Shown: one piece after another, positions 28,174 to 42,184 of the stretch | Position numbering within the stretch: position 1 is the first letter of the stretch | Layout of the letters: every line of letters begins with the position of its first letter | Origin: Planctomycetota bacterium | Lineage (GTDB): Bacteria > Planctomycetota > J058 | Direction: 5' to 3' | NCBI GenBank assembly: GCA_023954375.1 | Contig: JAMLIC010000011.1 | Coordinates: 155,354 to 219,353 of the forward strand | Length of the DNA: 64,000 nt | Notes under the pieces: generated by a model | The model's input: only the letters and a program-made list of their open reading frames with translations | The model's database searches: none | What the model was told of the DNA's origin: nothing | Translations under genes and position numbers: made by a program

Positions 28174-30618
28174 ATGCCTGATCCGCGCCCGTCGCTCGTG
28201 GTCCTCGAGGCAGGCGACCAGGCCGACAAGGGCAAGGTCTACCCCCTCGACGGCAAGAGCACCTTCACGCTCGGCCGGGGCCACCAGGTCGACATCCCCG
28301 TGATGGACATCAAGTGCTCGCGCGAGCACTGCCGGATCGAGCGCCGCGCCGACGGCTACTACCTCGTGGACCTGGGCTCCACCAACGGGACGAAGGTCAA
28401 TGGCAAGCGGCTGAAGAAGAAGTCGGAGCGGCCGCTCGAGCCGGGCGACCAGGTGCAGCTCGGGCTGTGGACGCTCTCGTTCCAGGGCCCGCGGGCCGCG
28501 GCCACCGTGGTGGCCGCCCCGGCCCCGCCCCAGGTGAAGGCCGCGCCTGACCCCTTCGACTTCGACTTCGGCGACCTCGACGCCGCCCCGCCGGCCCCCT
28601 CCGTCCAGACACAGGTCGCGCCCCCGGCGCCGGCCGCCAAGGCGAAGACGACGCCGCCGCCCGCGCCCCGACCCAAGCCGGCGCCGGACCCGCCGCCGTC
28701 CCCGCCTCCCCCGCAGGCGCCCCCCCCGGAGGCGGACGACGCCGCCGCCCTGCGCACCTTCGTGTTCGACGAGCAGCCGGAGTTCTCGCCGCCGGTCGAG
28801 GCGGTCGCGGACGCGGCCGATGCCGCCGCGCTCCGGGACTTCGTGTTCGACGGCGCCCCGCCGCCGGCGCCGGCGCCGCGCCCGCAGGCGGGTCCGCCGC
28901 CGGTCACGGACGACCCGTTCGCGTTCGACTTCGAGTCGGCGCTCTCGGCGCCGCCCGCGCCGCCGCCCCCCGCGCCGCCCGCCCCTCGCCCCGCCGAGGG
29001 TCGAACGGAGCCGCCCGCGGTCGACCGGACCATCATCCTCGACGACATGCCCGCGTTCGACGCGGCGCCGTCGCCGCCCCCGCCCGGACCCGAGGCGATC
29101 GACCGGACACTGCTGCTCGACGACATGCCCTCGTTCGAGCCGGCGCCGGCCGCGCCGGCCGCGCCGCCCCCGCCCGGGCCCGAGGCGATCGACCGGACCC
29201 TCGTGCTGGACGACATGCCGTCGTTCGAGCCCACCCCGGCCGCGCCGCCGCCGCCCCCGCCCGGGCCCGAGGCGATCGACCGGACCCTCGTGCTGGACGA
29301 CATGCCGTCGTTCGAGCCGACGCCACCCCCGCCCGCGCCGGCCGCGCCGCCCCCACCGGGGCCCGAGGCGATCGACCGGACCCTCGTGCTGGACGACATG
29401 CCCTCGTTCGAGCCCGCGCCGGCCGCGCCGCCCCCGCCCGGGCCCGAGGCGATCGACCGGACGCTCGTGCTGGACGACATGCCCTCGTTCGAGCCGACGC
29501 CCGCCGCCGCGCCCGCGTTCGACCCGGAGCCCGCGGTCCCCGACGAGGCGGGCGGGCACACGATGGTCCTGGACGCCGTCCCCGAGTTCCCCGACCTCCA
29601 GGTCGAGGTCGAGCCGGCGCCGCCGCCGCCCGCATCGCCCCGCCCCGCCCCGCGTCCTCCGCTCGCCCCCCCGCCGCCCCTCCCGCCGACGCCGAAGGCG
29701 CCCGTGGCGGCGAAGGCGCCCGCGCCGCCGCCGCCGAAGGCGCCGGCGGCGAAGGCACCCCCGCCGCCGCCGGTCTTCGAGCTCGATGCGGTGTTCGAGG
29801 CGGAGCCCGCCGACGAGGCCGAGACGCCGGGCCGCACGATGATGCTCGAGGCGGCCCCGGACTTCGGCGAGCTGGCCGACGACGACGGGGCGGCCGGGCG
29901 AACGCTCCTGTTCGACGAGCCCCCCGAGTTCGAGGCGTCCGCCGACGGGGAAGACGGTGGCGGCGGCGGCCGGACCATGGTCCTCGAGACCCCGGACTTC
30001 GGCCCGCCCGACGAGGAGCGCGACGAGCCCTCGCGGACGCTGCTCCTGGGCGAGACGCCCGCGTTCGACGAGCCGGCCGAGGACGAGGGGGGCGGGCGCA
30101 CCATGCTCCTCGACACCCCGCCGGAGTTCGGGGCCGGGGACGAGGACGAGCCCGCCAGCCGGACGATGATCCTCGACGAGCCGCCCGACTTCGACGGCCC
30201 CGGCCCCGCGTCCGACGACGACGACGAGGACGAGCCCGCCAGCCGGACGATGATCCTCGACGAGCCGCCCGACTTCGACGGCCCCGGCCCCGGCCCCGCG
30301 TCCGAGGACGACGACGAGGACGAGCCCGCCAGCCGGACGATGATCCTCGACGAGCCGCCCGACTTCGACGGCCCCGGCCCCGCGTCCGAGGACGACGACG
30401 AGGACGAGCCCGCCAGCCGCACGATGATCCTCGACGAGCCGCCCGACTTCGACGGCCCCGGCCCCGCGTCCGAGGACGACGACGAGGACGAGCCCGCCAG
30501 CCGGACGATGATCCTCGACGAGCCGCCCGACTTCGAGGCGGTCGGCGAGGAGGACGCGGACGAGGAGGAGGACGTCGCGGGCCGGACGATGCTCTTCGAC
30601 GACCCCGACTTCAACTGA
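28174..30618 (+). CDS. FHA-domain protein with about 20 Thr-containing linear motifs
   Basis: 814 residues. FHA domain at 20-105 with all key residues (G34-R35, S49-R50-E51-H52, N71-G72), so it should bind phosphothreonine peptides. The rest is Pro/Ala-rich then acidic and disordered. It carries about 20 copies of a motif of form (R/H)T(L/M/I)(V/I/L)(L/F)(D/E)xxPxF, for example [14 protein letters not shown] and [12 protein letters not shown]; one copy has Asp instead of Thr. No signal or membrane segment. The motif Thr followed by a hydrophobic residue at +3 is a plausible FHA ligand after phosphorylation. Neighbouring kinase genes make a multivalent scaffold plausible. Divergent from groEL. 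Confidence 0.85.
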   Translation: MPDPRPSLVVLEAGDQADKGKVYPLDGKSTFTLGRGHQVDIPVMDIKCSREHCRIERRADGYYLVDLGSTNGTKVNGKRLKKKSERPLEPGDQVQLGLWTLSFQGPRAAATVVAAPAPPQVKAAPDPFDFDFGDLDAAPPAPSVQTQVAPPAPAAKAKTTPPPAPRPKPAPDPPPSPPPPQAPPPEADDAAALRTFVFDEQPEFSPPVEAVADAADAAALRDFVFDGAPPPAPAPRPQAGPPPVTDDPFAFDFESALSAPPAPPPPAPPAPRPAEGRTEPPAVDRTIILDDMPAFDAAPSPPPPGPEAIDRTLLLDDMPSFEPAPAAPAAPPPPGPEAIDRTLVLDDMPSFEPTPAAPPPPPPGPEAIDRTLVLDDMPSFEPTPPPPAPAAPPPPGPEAIDRTLVLDDMPSFEPAPAAPPPPGPEAIDRTLVLDDMPSFEPTPAAAPAFDPEPAVPDEAGGHTMVLDAVPEFPDLQVEVEPAPPPPASPRPAPRPPLAPPPPLPPTPKAPVAAKAPAPPPPKAPAAKAPPPPPVFELDAVFEAEPADEAETPGRTMMLEAAPDFGELADDDGAAGRTLLFDEPPEFEASADGEDGGGGGRTMVLETPDFGPPDEERDEPSRTLLLGETPAFDEPAEDEGGGRTMLLDTPPEFGAGDEDEPASRTMILDEPPDFDGPGPASDDDDEDEPASRTMILDEPPDFDGPGPGPASEDDDEDEPASRTMILDEPPDFDGPGPASEDDDEDEPASRTMILDEPPDFDGPGPASEDDDEDEPASRTMILDEPPDFEAVGEEDADEEEDVAGRTMLFDDPDFN
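30142..30537 (+). repeat. Tandem 84/90-bp coding repeats in the FHA gene
   Basis: Five near-identical copies encoding [14 protein letters not shown] plus an acidic spacer; most units are 84 bases, one is 90. All keep the reading frame. Near-identity suggests recent expansion or homogenisation by recombination. Confidence 0.85.
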
Positions 30619-30837
30619 TGCGCGTGACGCCGTCGGACTGCGGTCCGGGCGGCCCCCGCCTCGCGACCGCCGCGGCCGCGGGCCTCCCGCTCGCTCCGGC
30701 GGCGCAACCGATGACGCGGTGTCCCGCCTGGCAGGCCGAGATGGTGGCCCCGGCGTGACCGGCCGGTGGCAGGCGCGGGCCAGGCTATGAACGGCCAACT
30801 GTCGGCGTGCGCGACGCCGACCGGCCATCGAGGACGC

Positions 30838-31161
30838 GTGCAGCAGCGCGAGCCCGAGCGCCTGGACCTGGTCGGCGGGCCCCATCCGGAGGCCTTCGCC
30901 GGGGAGATCCCGATCGACGCCCGGCACGTCGGCGACGACGACGACGTGCCGGACGCGCCGGCCGCGCCGCCCGCGCGACGGGGCGGCCCCGGCCACCGAC
31001 CTGGCTGGGTGGACCCGCGCCTGCTCGACCCCGACGTGAAGGAGCGCGCCCGGCGCGTCGAGATCTACCGGCGCATGATCGAGGAGGACCCGCTCACGTC
31101 GCTCTTCGTGCGCCGTGACAGCCCCCCGCGGCGGCAGGCGCCCGTGCCCAGGATCATCTGA
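30838..31161 (+). CDS. Small hypothetical protein
   Basis: 107 residues, not recognised. GTG start selected because GAGGA lies 4 bases upstream; an ATG at 30787 would give a longer form. Acidic middle ([10 protein letters not shown]), Pro/Arg-rich linker, then a helical C-terminus ([31 protein letters not shown]). No signal or membrane segment. It runs in the same direction as the FHA gene and its end overlaps the convergent DTW gene by 8 bases. The C-terminal helix could be a docking element, but no partner can be named. Confidence 0.55.
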   Translation: MQQREPERLDLVGGPHPEAFAGEIPIDARHVGDDDDVPDAPAAPPARRGGPGHRPGWVDPRLLDPDVKERARRVEIYRRMIEEDPLTSLFVRRDSPPRRQAPVPRII

Positions 31162-31744
31162 CCGCGCCGCGCAGGCGCAGCGTGCGCTCGACCAGGAGGT
31201 CGAACGCCGCCTCGAGGTGCGCCTGCGCCGCCGGCCCCTCGAGCGCGCCGAGCGCCCGGGCCACCGCCTCCAGCGTGGCCAGGCGCGTCGGCGCCCCCGA
31301 GTCGCGCAGGCGGTAGCGGGTGGGCCCCCCGGCCGGCAGGCGCACGCGCGTGGCGCGCGCCAGGCCGGGCTCGCGCGTGACGATCCGCCGCGCCTGCCGC
31401 CAGGTGCCATCGGGCACGAGGAGCGTGACGGGCCGCGCGTCGTCCTCGGCCGCGTCGAGCGCGACGCCGTCGGGGTCCAGCACGAGGAGGCGCCGCGCCG
31501 GGTCGGCGAGGTCGACCAGGTCCAGCGGCGCGCCGGGCGCGCCGCGCAGCCGCACCTCGCCGCCCTCGAGGAGGCGCGGCACGAGCCGCCCCGTGTTCGT
31601 CGGCTTGGTCCGCTCGCTCGCGTGCATCAGCACGACGACGCGCGTGCGCGCGGCGATCGGGCGCAGCGCGTCGCACAGGCACAGGTCGGGGGGCAGCGCG
31701 CACCCCGCGCAGCGCAGGAGGCGTCCGTTCGCACGTCGGCCCAC
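31154..31744 (-). CDS. DTW-domain tRNA-uridine aminocarboxypropyltransferase (TapT/YfiP-like)
   Basis: 196 residues. N-terminal zinc-type cysteines C12-x2-C15-x6-C22-x1-C24, then [15 protein letters not shown] and the family motif as [10 protein letters not shown] (D-G-T-W in place of the eponymous DTW core). Members move the aminocarboxypropyl group of SAM to uridine in tRNA, forming acp3U. Starts GTG, family-length. It converges with the small hypothetical and precedes the kinase gene end. Its link to the signalling genes around it is probably accidental. Confidence 0.9.
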   Translation of the reverse strand: MGRRANGRLLRCAGCALPPDLCLCDALRPIAARTRVVVLMHASERTKPTNTGRLVPRLLEGGEVRLRGAPGAPLDLVDLADPARRLLVLDPDGVALDAAEDDARPVTLLVPDGTWRQARRIVTREPGLARATRVRLPAGGPTRYRLRDSGAPTRLATLEAVARALGALEGPAAQAHLEAAFDLLVERTLRLRGAVR

Positions 31745-31778
31745 GCCAGAGCCTACCCCGGGCGCGCGCGGGGCGCGG

Positions 31779-34268
<2,490 letters not shown>

Positions 34269-34279
34269 TGCCCGGCTGC

Positions 34280-34285
34280 AGCATA
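34280..34285 (-). promoter_or_regulatory. -10 box TATGCT close to kinase start
   Basis: TATGCT on the minus strand, 11 bases before the ATG at 34268. Predicts a very short or absent leader. No -35 recognised. Confidence 0.45.
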
Positions 34286-34429
34286 CCGCCATCCCCCGGG
34301 GTGCTCGCCAGGTCGCGACCGCGCCGATGTGCGCGCACGTGCGCGCGCACCGGGGCCTCGCGCAACCCGCGCGGCGGCCGCGCGGCGCGCGCGGCACACC
34401 GGCTGCAACGGGGCGCCGCGGAGGATCCC

Positions 34430-36331
34430 ATGCGCACCCGCACCCTGCTGACCCTGACCCTGCTCGTGGCCGCGCCGGCCGCGGCCCAGGACCCCGCCGC
34501 GGCCCGCCGCCACCTGCGAACGGCGCGGAGCGACGTCGAGGGGCGCCGCTACGAGCGCGCCGAAGAGGCGCTCCGCCGCGCCGAGGCGGCGCTGACCGGC
34601 CCCGACGAGGCCGCGCGCGCGCCGCTGCTCGAGGAGGTCGCGGCCCTGCGGGCGTCGCTGGGCGAGGGCGCGCGCCGGAGCGCCGGGGAGCGGCTGGCGA
34701 AGCAGGTGGAGCGGATCGTCGACGCGGCCCGCATCGAGCTCGAGCGCAACGCCGGCGCGCGCGACGTGCGGGAGGTCGTCGAGCGGCGCCTGGCCGAGGC
34801 CGAGGCCCTGCTCGCCGACCCCGAGGCCGTCCGCTGCATCGACGCGCCCGCGCGCGCCGAGCTCACCGCGCTCATCACCGCCGCGCGCGAGGCGGCGGCC
34901 CGGTCCGCCGGCGAGGGCGCGCTGGCCCGCGTGACCGGGCCGCTGTCCCGGGCGGAGCAGGCGCTGGGCGCGGCGACCTTCACGCGCGACCACGTCCTGG
35001 CCTGGCTGCGCGACGCCGAGGCGGGGCTCCCCGGGGTCGCGGGCGGCGAGCGCGACGCGCTGGCGCGGCGGGTGGCCGCGGCGCGCGCGCGGTACGCGGA
35101 GATCACGGGCAAGGAGGACACGGACGCCCGCGTCCGCGACCTCGCGTCCATGTGGGAGGCGCGAGGGCGCGAGGGTGACGGCTGGCGCGACGAGCAGCCG
35201 CGCGGGTTCGACGACTGGCTGGCCTCGCGCGACCTGGGCCTGCCCCTGACGGCCGACCACGCCGAGGCCGCCGCCCGCGCGGCGCAGGACGAGCGGCTCG
35301 TCGCGGCGCGCCGCGACCTCGCGCAGGACCCGCGCGTGGCCGCCCTCGCCGCCGAGGTCGACGCGGCGAGGGCCGCCGCGGCCGGCAAGCTCTGCCAGGC
35401 GGCCGCCGCCCTCGTCGAGCGGGCCGAGGCCGCCGACACGGGCGACGCGCGCCTCGTCCCCGCGCTCGAGGCCCTGCGGGCGACCCTCGACCGCAGCGCG
35501 GCGGACGCCGCCGAGCAGGCGGCCGTCCGGGGCAAGGTCGACGCGCTCCTCGAGCGGCTGGCCGCCGGCGCGGCCGAGGCCGCGGCCGCGCTCGAGGCGC
35601 GCCGGGCGGCCTGCCTGGCGGCCGCGGCCGAGCTCTGGCCGCGCTGGGTCGAGGCGCTCTCGCCCCGCGACCTCGACGCGCCGGCCGCCCTGCGCGACCC
35701 GGCCGCGTGGCAGGGCGCGCGCGTGCGCCTCACGGGCAAGCGCAACCGCGCCGGCTGGGACTACGAGGGCGCCGGCTGGACCGTCATCGCCACCCTCGAC
35801 GGCGTCCCCGTGGCCTGCAAGCTGCACGACGAGCTGAAGGCCGCGATCGCGGCCTTCGAGGCGGAGACCGGGCTCGCCTTCGACCCGCAGGCGGTCGAGG
35901 ACCTCGTGGCCGAGGTCGACGGCACGGCGCAGGTGCAGGGGATCCGCTACTCGCAGGCCCTGCGGGAGTACCGCCGCACCGACGTCCTCCCCGCGCCGCG
36001 CCTGCGGATCGTGGCCCTGCGCGCGGGCCCGCTCGCGGCCGCGGTCGGCCAGGGGACCGTCCTCCAGGCGGTCGAGGGCGCGCGCGACGTCGCGCCCGCC
36101 GGGGGCGGCCGGCGGGGGCTCGTCGTGCTCGCCGTGACGATCGGCCTCGTCGCGGCGCTGCTCCTCGCCGCGGCGGGGCTCGCCGTCGCGGCGCTGCTCC
36201 TCTGGCCTGCCCGGAGGCCCGGCCGGGGAGGCGATCTCCCCGCGCAGGGGGCGGGCCCGGCCGGGCCGACTCCGGCCGGGGGTCCCTGTGCTCGGCCGCC
36301 GAACACCGGTGAGCCCCTCGAGACGTGCTGA
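34430..36331 (+). CDS. Exported coiled-coil-rich hypothetical protein with C-terminal membrane helix
   Basis: 633 residues, not recognised. Signal peptide (TLLTLTLLVAAPAAAQD), then about 450 residues of Ala/Glu/Arg-rich helix with heptad character, a compact region at about 440-500 (RVRLTGKRNRAGWDYEGAGWTVIATLDGVPVACKL), and a membrane helix at about 565-590 followed by a Pro/Gly tail. The compact segment looks like a small beta domain. ATG is preceded by GGAGG. It diverges from the kinase at 34268. It may be a periplasmic or envelope-spanning structural protein; the family is unknown to me. Confidence 0.75.
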   Translation: MRTRTLLTLTLLVAAPAAAQDPAAARRHLRTARSDVEGRRYERAEEALRRAEAALTGPDEAARAPLLEEVAALRASLGEGARRSAGERLAKQVERIVDAARIELERNAGARDVREVVERRLAEAEALLADPEAVRCIDAPARAELTALITAAREAAARSAGEGALARVTGPLSRAEQALGAATFTRDHVLAWLRDAEAGLPGVAGGERDALARRVAAARARYAEITGKEDTDARVRDLASMWEARGREGDGWRDEQPRGFDDWLASRDLGLPLTADHAEAAARAAQDERLVAARRDLAQDPRVAALAAEVDAARAAAAGKLCQAAAALVERAEAADTGDARLVPALEALRATLDRSAADAAEQAAVRGKVDALLERLAAGAAEAAAALEARRAACLAAAAELWPRWVEALSPRDLDAPAALRDPAAWQGARVRLTGKRNRAGWDYEGAGWTVIATLDGVPVACKLHDELKAAIAAFEAETGLAFDPQAVEDLVAEVDGTAQVQGIRYSQALREYRRTDVLPAPRLRIVALRAGPLAAAVGQGTVLQAVEGARDVAPAGGGRRGLVVLAVTIGLVAALLLAAAGLAVAALLLWPARRPGRGGDLPAQGAGPAGPTPAGGPCARPPNTGEPLETC

Positions 36332-36427
36332 GCCAGCGGCCGGGCGCACGGATCCCCCGGCATCAGCGATGAACTCAGGGCGCTCCTGCGGCAGGTCGCC
36401 CCGCAGCAGGCGTGAGGGGCGCCTCGC

Positions 36428-36433
36428 TATACT
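36428..36433 (+). promoter_or_regulatory. -10 box TATACT of a probably leaderless sigma-factor gene
   Basis: TATACT ends 6 bases before the GTG start at 36440, so transcription would begin at or next to the start codon. No Shine-Dalgarno sequence is present in between. Confidence 0.6.
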
Positions 36434-36439
36434 CCGCGG

Positions 36440-37236
36440 GTGCGCGACAGCCTCTGGTTCACCACGCGGAGCGCGCTCTTCCGGGGCGGCGACGCCGGCT
36501 GGGAGGCGGTGGCCGCCTACGCCGCGCCGCTCGAGCGCCTGCTCGCGCGCCGCTACCCCTGGGTCCGCGCGCCCGAGCGCGAGGACCTGGTGCAGGACCT
36601 GCTGCTCGAGGTGCATCAGACGCTCGCGGCCCGGCACGACCCGGGCCGCGGCCCGTTCCGGGCGCTCCTGCAGGCGGTCGTGCGCCGGCGCGTCGTAGAC
36701 CTCGTGCGCCGGCGGTCCCCGGCGCCCCTCGAGGACGAGGAGCGCCTGGTCGCCCCGCCCGAGGCGGAGCTGGACGCGCTCGACGTCGAGGCGAGCCTGG
36801 TCGAGGCGATGGCCGCCTGCCGCGACCGCTTCACCCAGGGCGACGACGCCGATCCGGACGTCCTGTATGCGCTCGCCGACCGCGTCGTCCACGGGCGGTC
36901 GAGCGACGAGATCGCCGCGCAGGACGGCGTGAGCGTCGACCGCGTGAACCGGCTCCTGCGCCGGGGGCGCGACGAGCTCTTCCGCCAGCTCCTCGCCCGC
37001 GAGCTCGAGGTCACCCCCGACGACCCGGCCCTGCGGCCGGCGGTCGGCGCCTTCCGCGAGGCCCTGCGCCGCCCGACGGAGGCGCGGGCGCTCGTCGAGC
37101 GCCAGCGCGACCCGCGCCTGCGCGAGCGCCTGGACGAGTTCCTGGCCCGCTTCCGCGCCGGCGTGGCCCGGTTCGCCGGCCAGCGGGACGCGGGCGGCGA
37201 GCTCCAGCGCGGGATCGCCTTCGTCCTGGAGGACCG

Positions 37237-37240
<4 letters not shown>
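36440..37240 (+). CDS. ECF-like sigma factor coupled to a Ser/Thr kinase
   Basis: 266 residues. Region 2 around REDLVQDLLLEVHQTLAARHDPGRGPFRALLQAVVRRRVVDLVRRR (about 47-92) binds the -10 element and core enzyme; region 4 (about 150-185, GRSSDEIAAQDGVSVDRVNRLLRRGRDEL) recognises the -35. About 75 extra C-terminal residues are unusual for an ECF factor. Its TGA overlaps the GTG of the kinase gene by 4 bases, with GGAGG inside its last codons serving the kinase. No anti-sigma gene is next to it, so kinase control is likely, as known for EcfP/PknT of Vibrio. Apparently leaderless. Confidence 0.85.
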
Positions 37241-38724
<1,484 letters not shown>

Positions 38725-38801
38725 ACAGCGACTTCTCGGCCGCTTACGCGACGCCTGAAGAATCTGCCGCACGAGATCCGCGGCACGCGAAGGGAGGGTG
38801 T

Positions 38802-38820
38802 GGCCGGCGTGACGCCGGCC
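38802..38820 (+). terminator. Hairpin between kinase and DUF697 genes
   Basis: Perfect 8-bp stem GGCCGGCG / CGCCGGCC with loop TGA, within the 131-base gap. No T-run; it may be an mRNA processing or attenuation structure. Confidence 0.4.
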
Positions 38821-38855
38821 CGAGGACGACCCACCGGAAGGCAGGCGAAGGACCC

Positions 38856-39470
38856 ATGACGATCACCACCACGCAGGTCGACGCGGCGCGCGAGATCACC
38901 GAGAAGTGCGGCTACGCCGCGGCGGCCCTGACGATCCTCCCCATCCCGGGCAGCGAGATCATCGGCGTCATGCCCCTGCACGTCGGCATGGTCGTGAAGA
39001 TCGGCCACATCTACGGCGTCGACCTCGACCGCGACTCGGCGACCCAGCTCATCATCCGCATCGGCGCGACCGTCGGCCTGTCGCTCGTCGGCAGCCGCCT
39101 GGCGACGACGGCCGCCAAGCTGATCCTCCCCGGCCTCGGCGGCCTCATCAGCGCGCCGTTCATGTACGCCTCGACCCTGGCGATCGGCCGCGTGGCCGAG
39201 TGCTACTTCCAGCGGCAGGGCGGCCTGAGCGACCACGAGATGAAGGCCGTGTTCGAGGAGACCCTCCGCAAGGCCAAGAAGAGCTTCGACCCGCGCCGGG
39301 CCCGCGGCGACGACGCGCGCCGCCACGCCGAGGAGGCGGTGAGCCCCGCGCCGGCGCAGGACGACGAGCCGACGGCGAAGCTGGAGCGCCTGGCGAAGCT
39401 GCGCGACGCGGGGGTGCTGACCCCCGAGGAGTTCGAGGCGGCCAAGCGGCGGATCCTGGACGCGCTCTAG
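38856..39470 (+). CDS. DUF697-like membrane protein with C-terminal SHOCT domain
   Basis: 204 residues. Residues 15-125 have hydrophobic helices (YAAAALTILPIPGSEIIGVMPLHVGMV and LILPGLGGLISAPFMYASTLAIG) of the DUF697 type, found elsewhere in GTPase-linked and kinase-linked membrane proteins. The last 35 residues (LERLAKLRDAGVLTPEEFEAAKRRILDAL) are a standard SHOCT domain, a short oligomerisation module. It is a paralogue of the C-terminal half of the preceding kinase. It is likely a partner or substrate that assembles with the kinase through matching domains; the biochemical role is unknown. Confidence 0.82.
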   Translation: MTITTTQVDAAREITEKCGYAAAALTILPIPGSEIIGVMPLHVGMVVKIGHIYGVDLDRDSATQLIIRIGATVGLSLVGSRLATTAAKLILPGLGGLISAPFMYASTLAIGRVAECYFQRQGGLSDHEMKAVFEETLRKAKKSFDPRRARGDDARRHAEEAVSPAPAQDDEPTAKLERLAKLRDAGVLTPEEFEAAKRRILDAL

Positions 39471-39556
39471 CGCGTTCGTCAAGCAGCCGAGCGTCCCATG
39501 TGGACGCCCGGGAATCGGGTGGACCTCCCGCACCCCGGTTGCTGAAATGCGCGGCC

Positions 39557-42166
39557 ATGCGCGGCACCCTCCTCCTCCTGCTCCTCGCCCTGGCCCTGCC
39601 CGCTCGCGGGCAGGCGCTGCCCCACGTCCACCCCGAGCGCGACGCCGAGGTCCCGGTCTCGGGGTGGCCCACGTGGGTCGAGGACCTGACGATCGGCTCC
39701 CCGGTGTCCGACTTCGGCAGCCACGCCGGCGTCAAGGCCACCGTCACGCGCGACGGCCAGGTGCCGGCGAAGGCGCTGCTCAACCAGGCGCACTACGGCG
39801 CGTTCGGGTCGGTGGCCGCGCAGACCGACCAGGTCCTCGTGTGGGCGCACGACGTGGCGAGCGGCCGCGCCGTCCTCGCCCCGCCCGACGACCGGCGCGT
39901 GACCTTCCACCCCTGGGGGTGGGAGGAGACGGCGGTCCAGGGCGACCTGCGCGCGCACGGCGCCGTGACGACGCTGGCGACCGACGCCTTCCTCGTCCTC
40001 GTGCGCCTCGAGAACCACGGCCGGACGCCGCGCGTGCTCGCGCCGCGCCTGGCCGTGTTCGCCGACGGCGACGGCGTGCACGAGTCGATGCACCCGCTGC
40101 ACCTGTCGTGGATCGTCCACCGCGCCGCCTCGCTCGACCCCCTCCGGAACGCCGCCGTCTTCACGCACCGGCGGGGCACGCCGCTCGACCCGTTCGCCTG
40201 GGACCGGATGACCCTCGTGCGGGCGATCGGCGCCGACGTGCCGCTGACGGCGGTCCGCTCGGGCGTCGGCGCCTACGCCGTCGGCAACCGCTGGGCGCGC
40301 ACCGTCGAGGCCGCCCCGCTGGTCGTGCCGGCCGGCGGCGCGCGGACCTTCTCGTTCGTCGTCGGCTGCGGCGAGGACCGCCGCGAGGCCGAGGCCAGCC
40401 TGGCGCGCGGCCGCGCGGCCGTCGGCGCGGACGCGCAGGCCGCGCTGGCGCGCGTGCGCGCCGGGTGGGACGCCGACCTCGCGCGGCTCCCGCGCCCGCA
40501 CGCGGCGTCGCCCGACGAGGAGCGCCTCTACCGGATCGCGTACACGGGCCTGCGCCACAACCGCTTCGCGCGGCGCGGCGCGATGACCGGCGACTGCGCC
40601 ACGGCGGCGAAGGTGCACTTCAACACCTTCTTCGTGTGGGACGTGGCCCTGCACGCCTGGGCCGAGGCCGAGTGGGACCCGGCGTTCGCCCGCGAGGCGC
40701 TGCTCACGCTCTTCCGCGCGCAGCGCCGCGAGGGGCACCTCCACTACACGGTCGGCCCCGACCTGCAGCCCGCCGTCGGCCTGATCGCCGGCACGACCCA
40801 GGCGCCGATCCACGGCTGGGTGATCGAGAAGGTCCTCCAGCACGGCGCCGACCGGGCGTTCCTGACCGAGGTCTACGACCGGAGCGCGCGGTGGCTCGAG
40901 TTCTTCGCGCAGCGGCGCGACAAGGACGGCGACGGCCTGCCGGGCTTCGGCTCGGCGCTCGAGACCGGCTGGGACGACACGCCGCGCTACCCGAACCTGC
41001 ACCCGGCGCCGAAGCTGAACCTGTTCGGCCTCGAGGTGCACCTCGGCAACCTGTCGGGCCTCCTCCCCGTCAACGACGTCAACGCCCTCGACCTCGCCTG
41101 CTGGCTGCACGCCTACCACAAGGCGATGGCCCGCTGGGCCGACGACCTCGGCCGCCCGGCCGACGCGGCCGGCTGGCGGCAGCGCGCCGCGGACCTCGCG
41201 GCGGCGATCGACGCGCGCCTGTGGGACCCGGTCACGGGCTCCTACCGCGACGGCCGCGTGGGCTCGTCGGGCGTGGTCACGCCGGTGCGCGTCGACACGC
41301 CGGTCGTCGCCTGGCCGCTGTTCCTGGGCGTGTGCCGCGACCTCGACCGGGCGCGCTCGACGATCGAGCGCCACCTGCTCGACCCCCTGCGCTTCATGGG
41401 CGACCCCGACGACCCGGCGCGCCCCTACGTGCCCATGCCGTCGGTGGCCTACACCGACCCCGAGTACGACCACGCGACCGACGGTTACTACTGGCGCGGG
41501 CAGGTGTGGCTGGTCCCGGCCTACGCGGCGGTCGAGGCGTTGTTCAAGTACGGCTGGGAGCAGGAGAGCCGCGAGCTGCGCCGGCGGCTGGTGCGCTCGC
41601 TCCTGCGCGCGCACGGCAACGGGATCTACGAGACCTACGACGCGCTCTCCGACCGGATCGGCTTCGGCTCGGGCAGCCTCACGGGCCCGGGCGAGCCGGC
41701 GGCGTTCCTGATCGGGGGGATCTCCTGCGCGCCGGTGGCGCAGCTCCTGCTCGACCGCCACGAGCGCGAGCGGTTCGTCACCACGCGCGACGCCGCCTTC
41801 GAGGGCTTCGTGGCCGAGGCGCGGGTCCTCGAGACCGACGCGCTCTTCTACCGCGCCCGCGCGACGGCGGGCATCGAGGTCCCGCGCGCGCGCCTCGCCG
41901 CGCGGTCCGGCCGGCTCCTGCCCGGCGGCGGCACGCTCGAGCTCGAGCTCGACGACCCCTGGGGCAACCTGCCCGCGGGGCCGGTCACGGTCGAGCTGCC
42001 GACGCTCGCCGGCTACGCCGTGTGGGGGATCGACGCGACCGGCGCCGCGACGCGGCTGCCCGCCGGCCCGGGCCCCGGCGTCCGCTTCGAGGCGACGCTG
42101 ACGCGCGGGCCCGGCGCCGGGCCGTTCGCGCGCTACGTGCTCGTCTCGGCGGGCGGGACGCCGTAG
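39557..42166 (+). CDS. Exported (alpha/alpha)6-barrel glycoside hydrolase, GH63/MGH1-like
   Basis: 869 residues with a signal peptide (LLLLLLALALPARGQA). The N-terminal 300 residues are beta-rich (a GH63-like sandwich), followed by an (alpha/alpha)6 toroid. Motifs: FNTFFVWDVALHAWAEAEWD, the ETGWDDTPRY segment with the expected catalytic Asp, DGYYWRGQVWLVPAYAAVEAL, and ETYDALS near the end. GH63/MGH1 enzymes cleave alpha-glucosidic bonds (mannosylglycerate, kojibiose-type or glucosylated glycans). The exact substrate is not inferable. Periplasmic or secreted. It follows the DUF697 gene but is probably independent. Confidence 0.85.
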   Translation: MRGTLLLLLLALALPARGQALPHVHPERDAEVPVSGWPTWVEDLTIGSPVSDFGSHAGVKATVTRDGQVPAKALLNQAHYGAFGSVAAQTDQVLVWAHDVASGRAVLAPPDDRRVTFHPWGWEETAVQGDLRAHGAVTTLATDAFLVLVRLENHGRTPRVLAPRLAVFADGDGVHESMHPLHLSWIVHRAASLDPLRNAAVFTHRRGTPLDPFAWDRMTLVRAIGADVPLTAVRSGVGAYAVGNRWARTVEAAPLVVPAGGARTFSFVVGCGEDRREAEASLARGRAAVGADAQAALARVRAGWDADLARLPRPHAASPDEERLYRIAYTGLRHNRFARRGAMTGDCATAAKVHFNTFFVWDVALHAWAEAEWDPAFAREALLTLFRAQRREGHLHYTVGPDLQPAVGLIAGTTQAPIHGWVIEKVLQHGADRAFLTEVYDRSARWLEFFAQRRDKDGDGLPGFGSALETGWDDTPRYPNLHPAPKLNLFGLEVHLGNLSGLLPVNDVNALDLACWLHAYHKAMARWADDLGRPADAAGWRQRAADLAAAIDARLWDPVTGSYRDGRVGSSGVVTPVRVDTPVVAWPLFLGVCRDLDRARSTIERHLLDPLRFMGDPDDPARPYVPMPSVAYTDPEYDHATDGYYWRGQVWLVPAYAAVEALFKYGWEQESRELRRRLVRSLLRAHGNGIYETYDALSDRIGFGSGSLTGPGEPAAFLIGGISCAPVAQLLLDRHERERFVTTRDAAFEGFVAEARVLETDALFYRARATAGIEVPRARLAARSGRLLPGGGTLELELDDPWGNLPAGPVTVELPTLAGYAVWGIDATGAATRLPAGPGPGVRFEATLTRGPGAGPFARYVLVSAGGTP

Positions 42167-42184
42167 CCGCTCCGTCGACTCCGG

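Noticed and set aside
28359..30707. Ser/Gly-rich 782-residue minus-strand frame opposite the FHA gene
   Set aside because: Mirror of a repetitive Pro/Asp-rich gene; lacks any domain and start signal.
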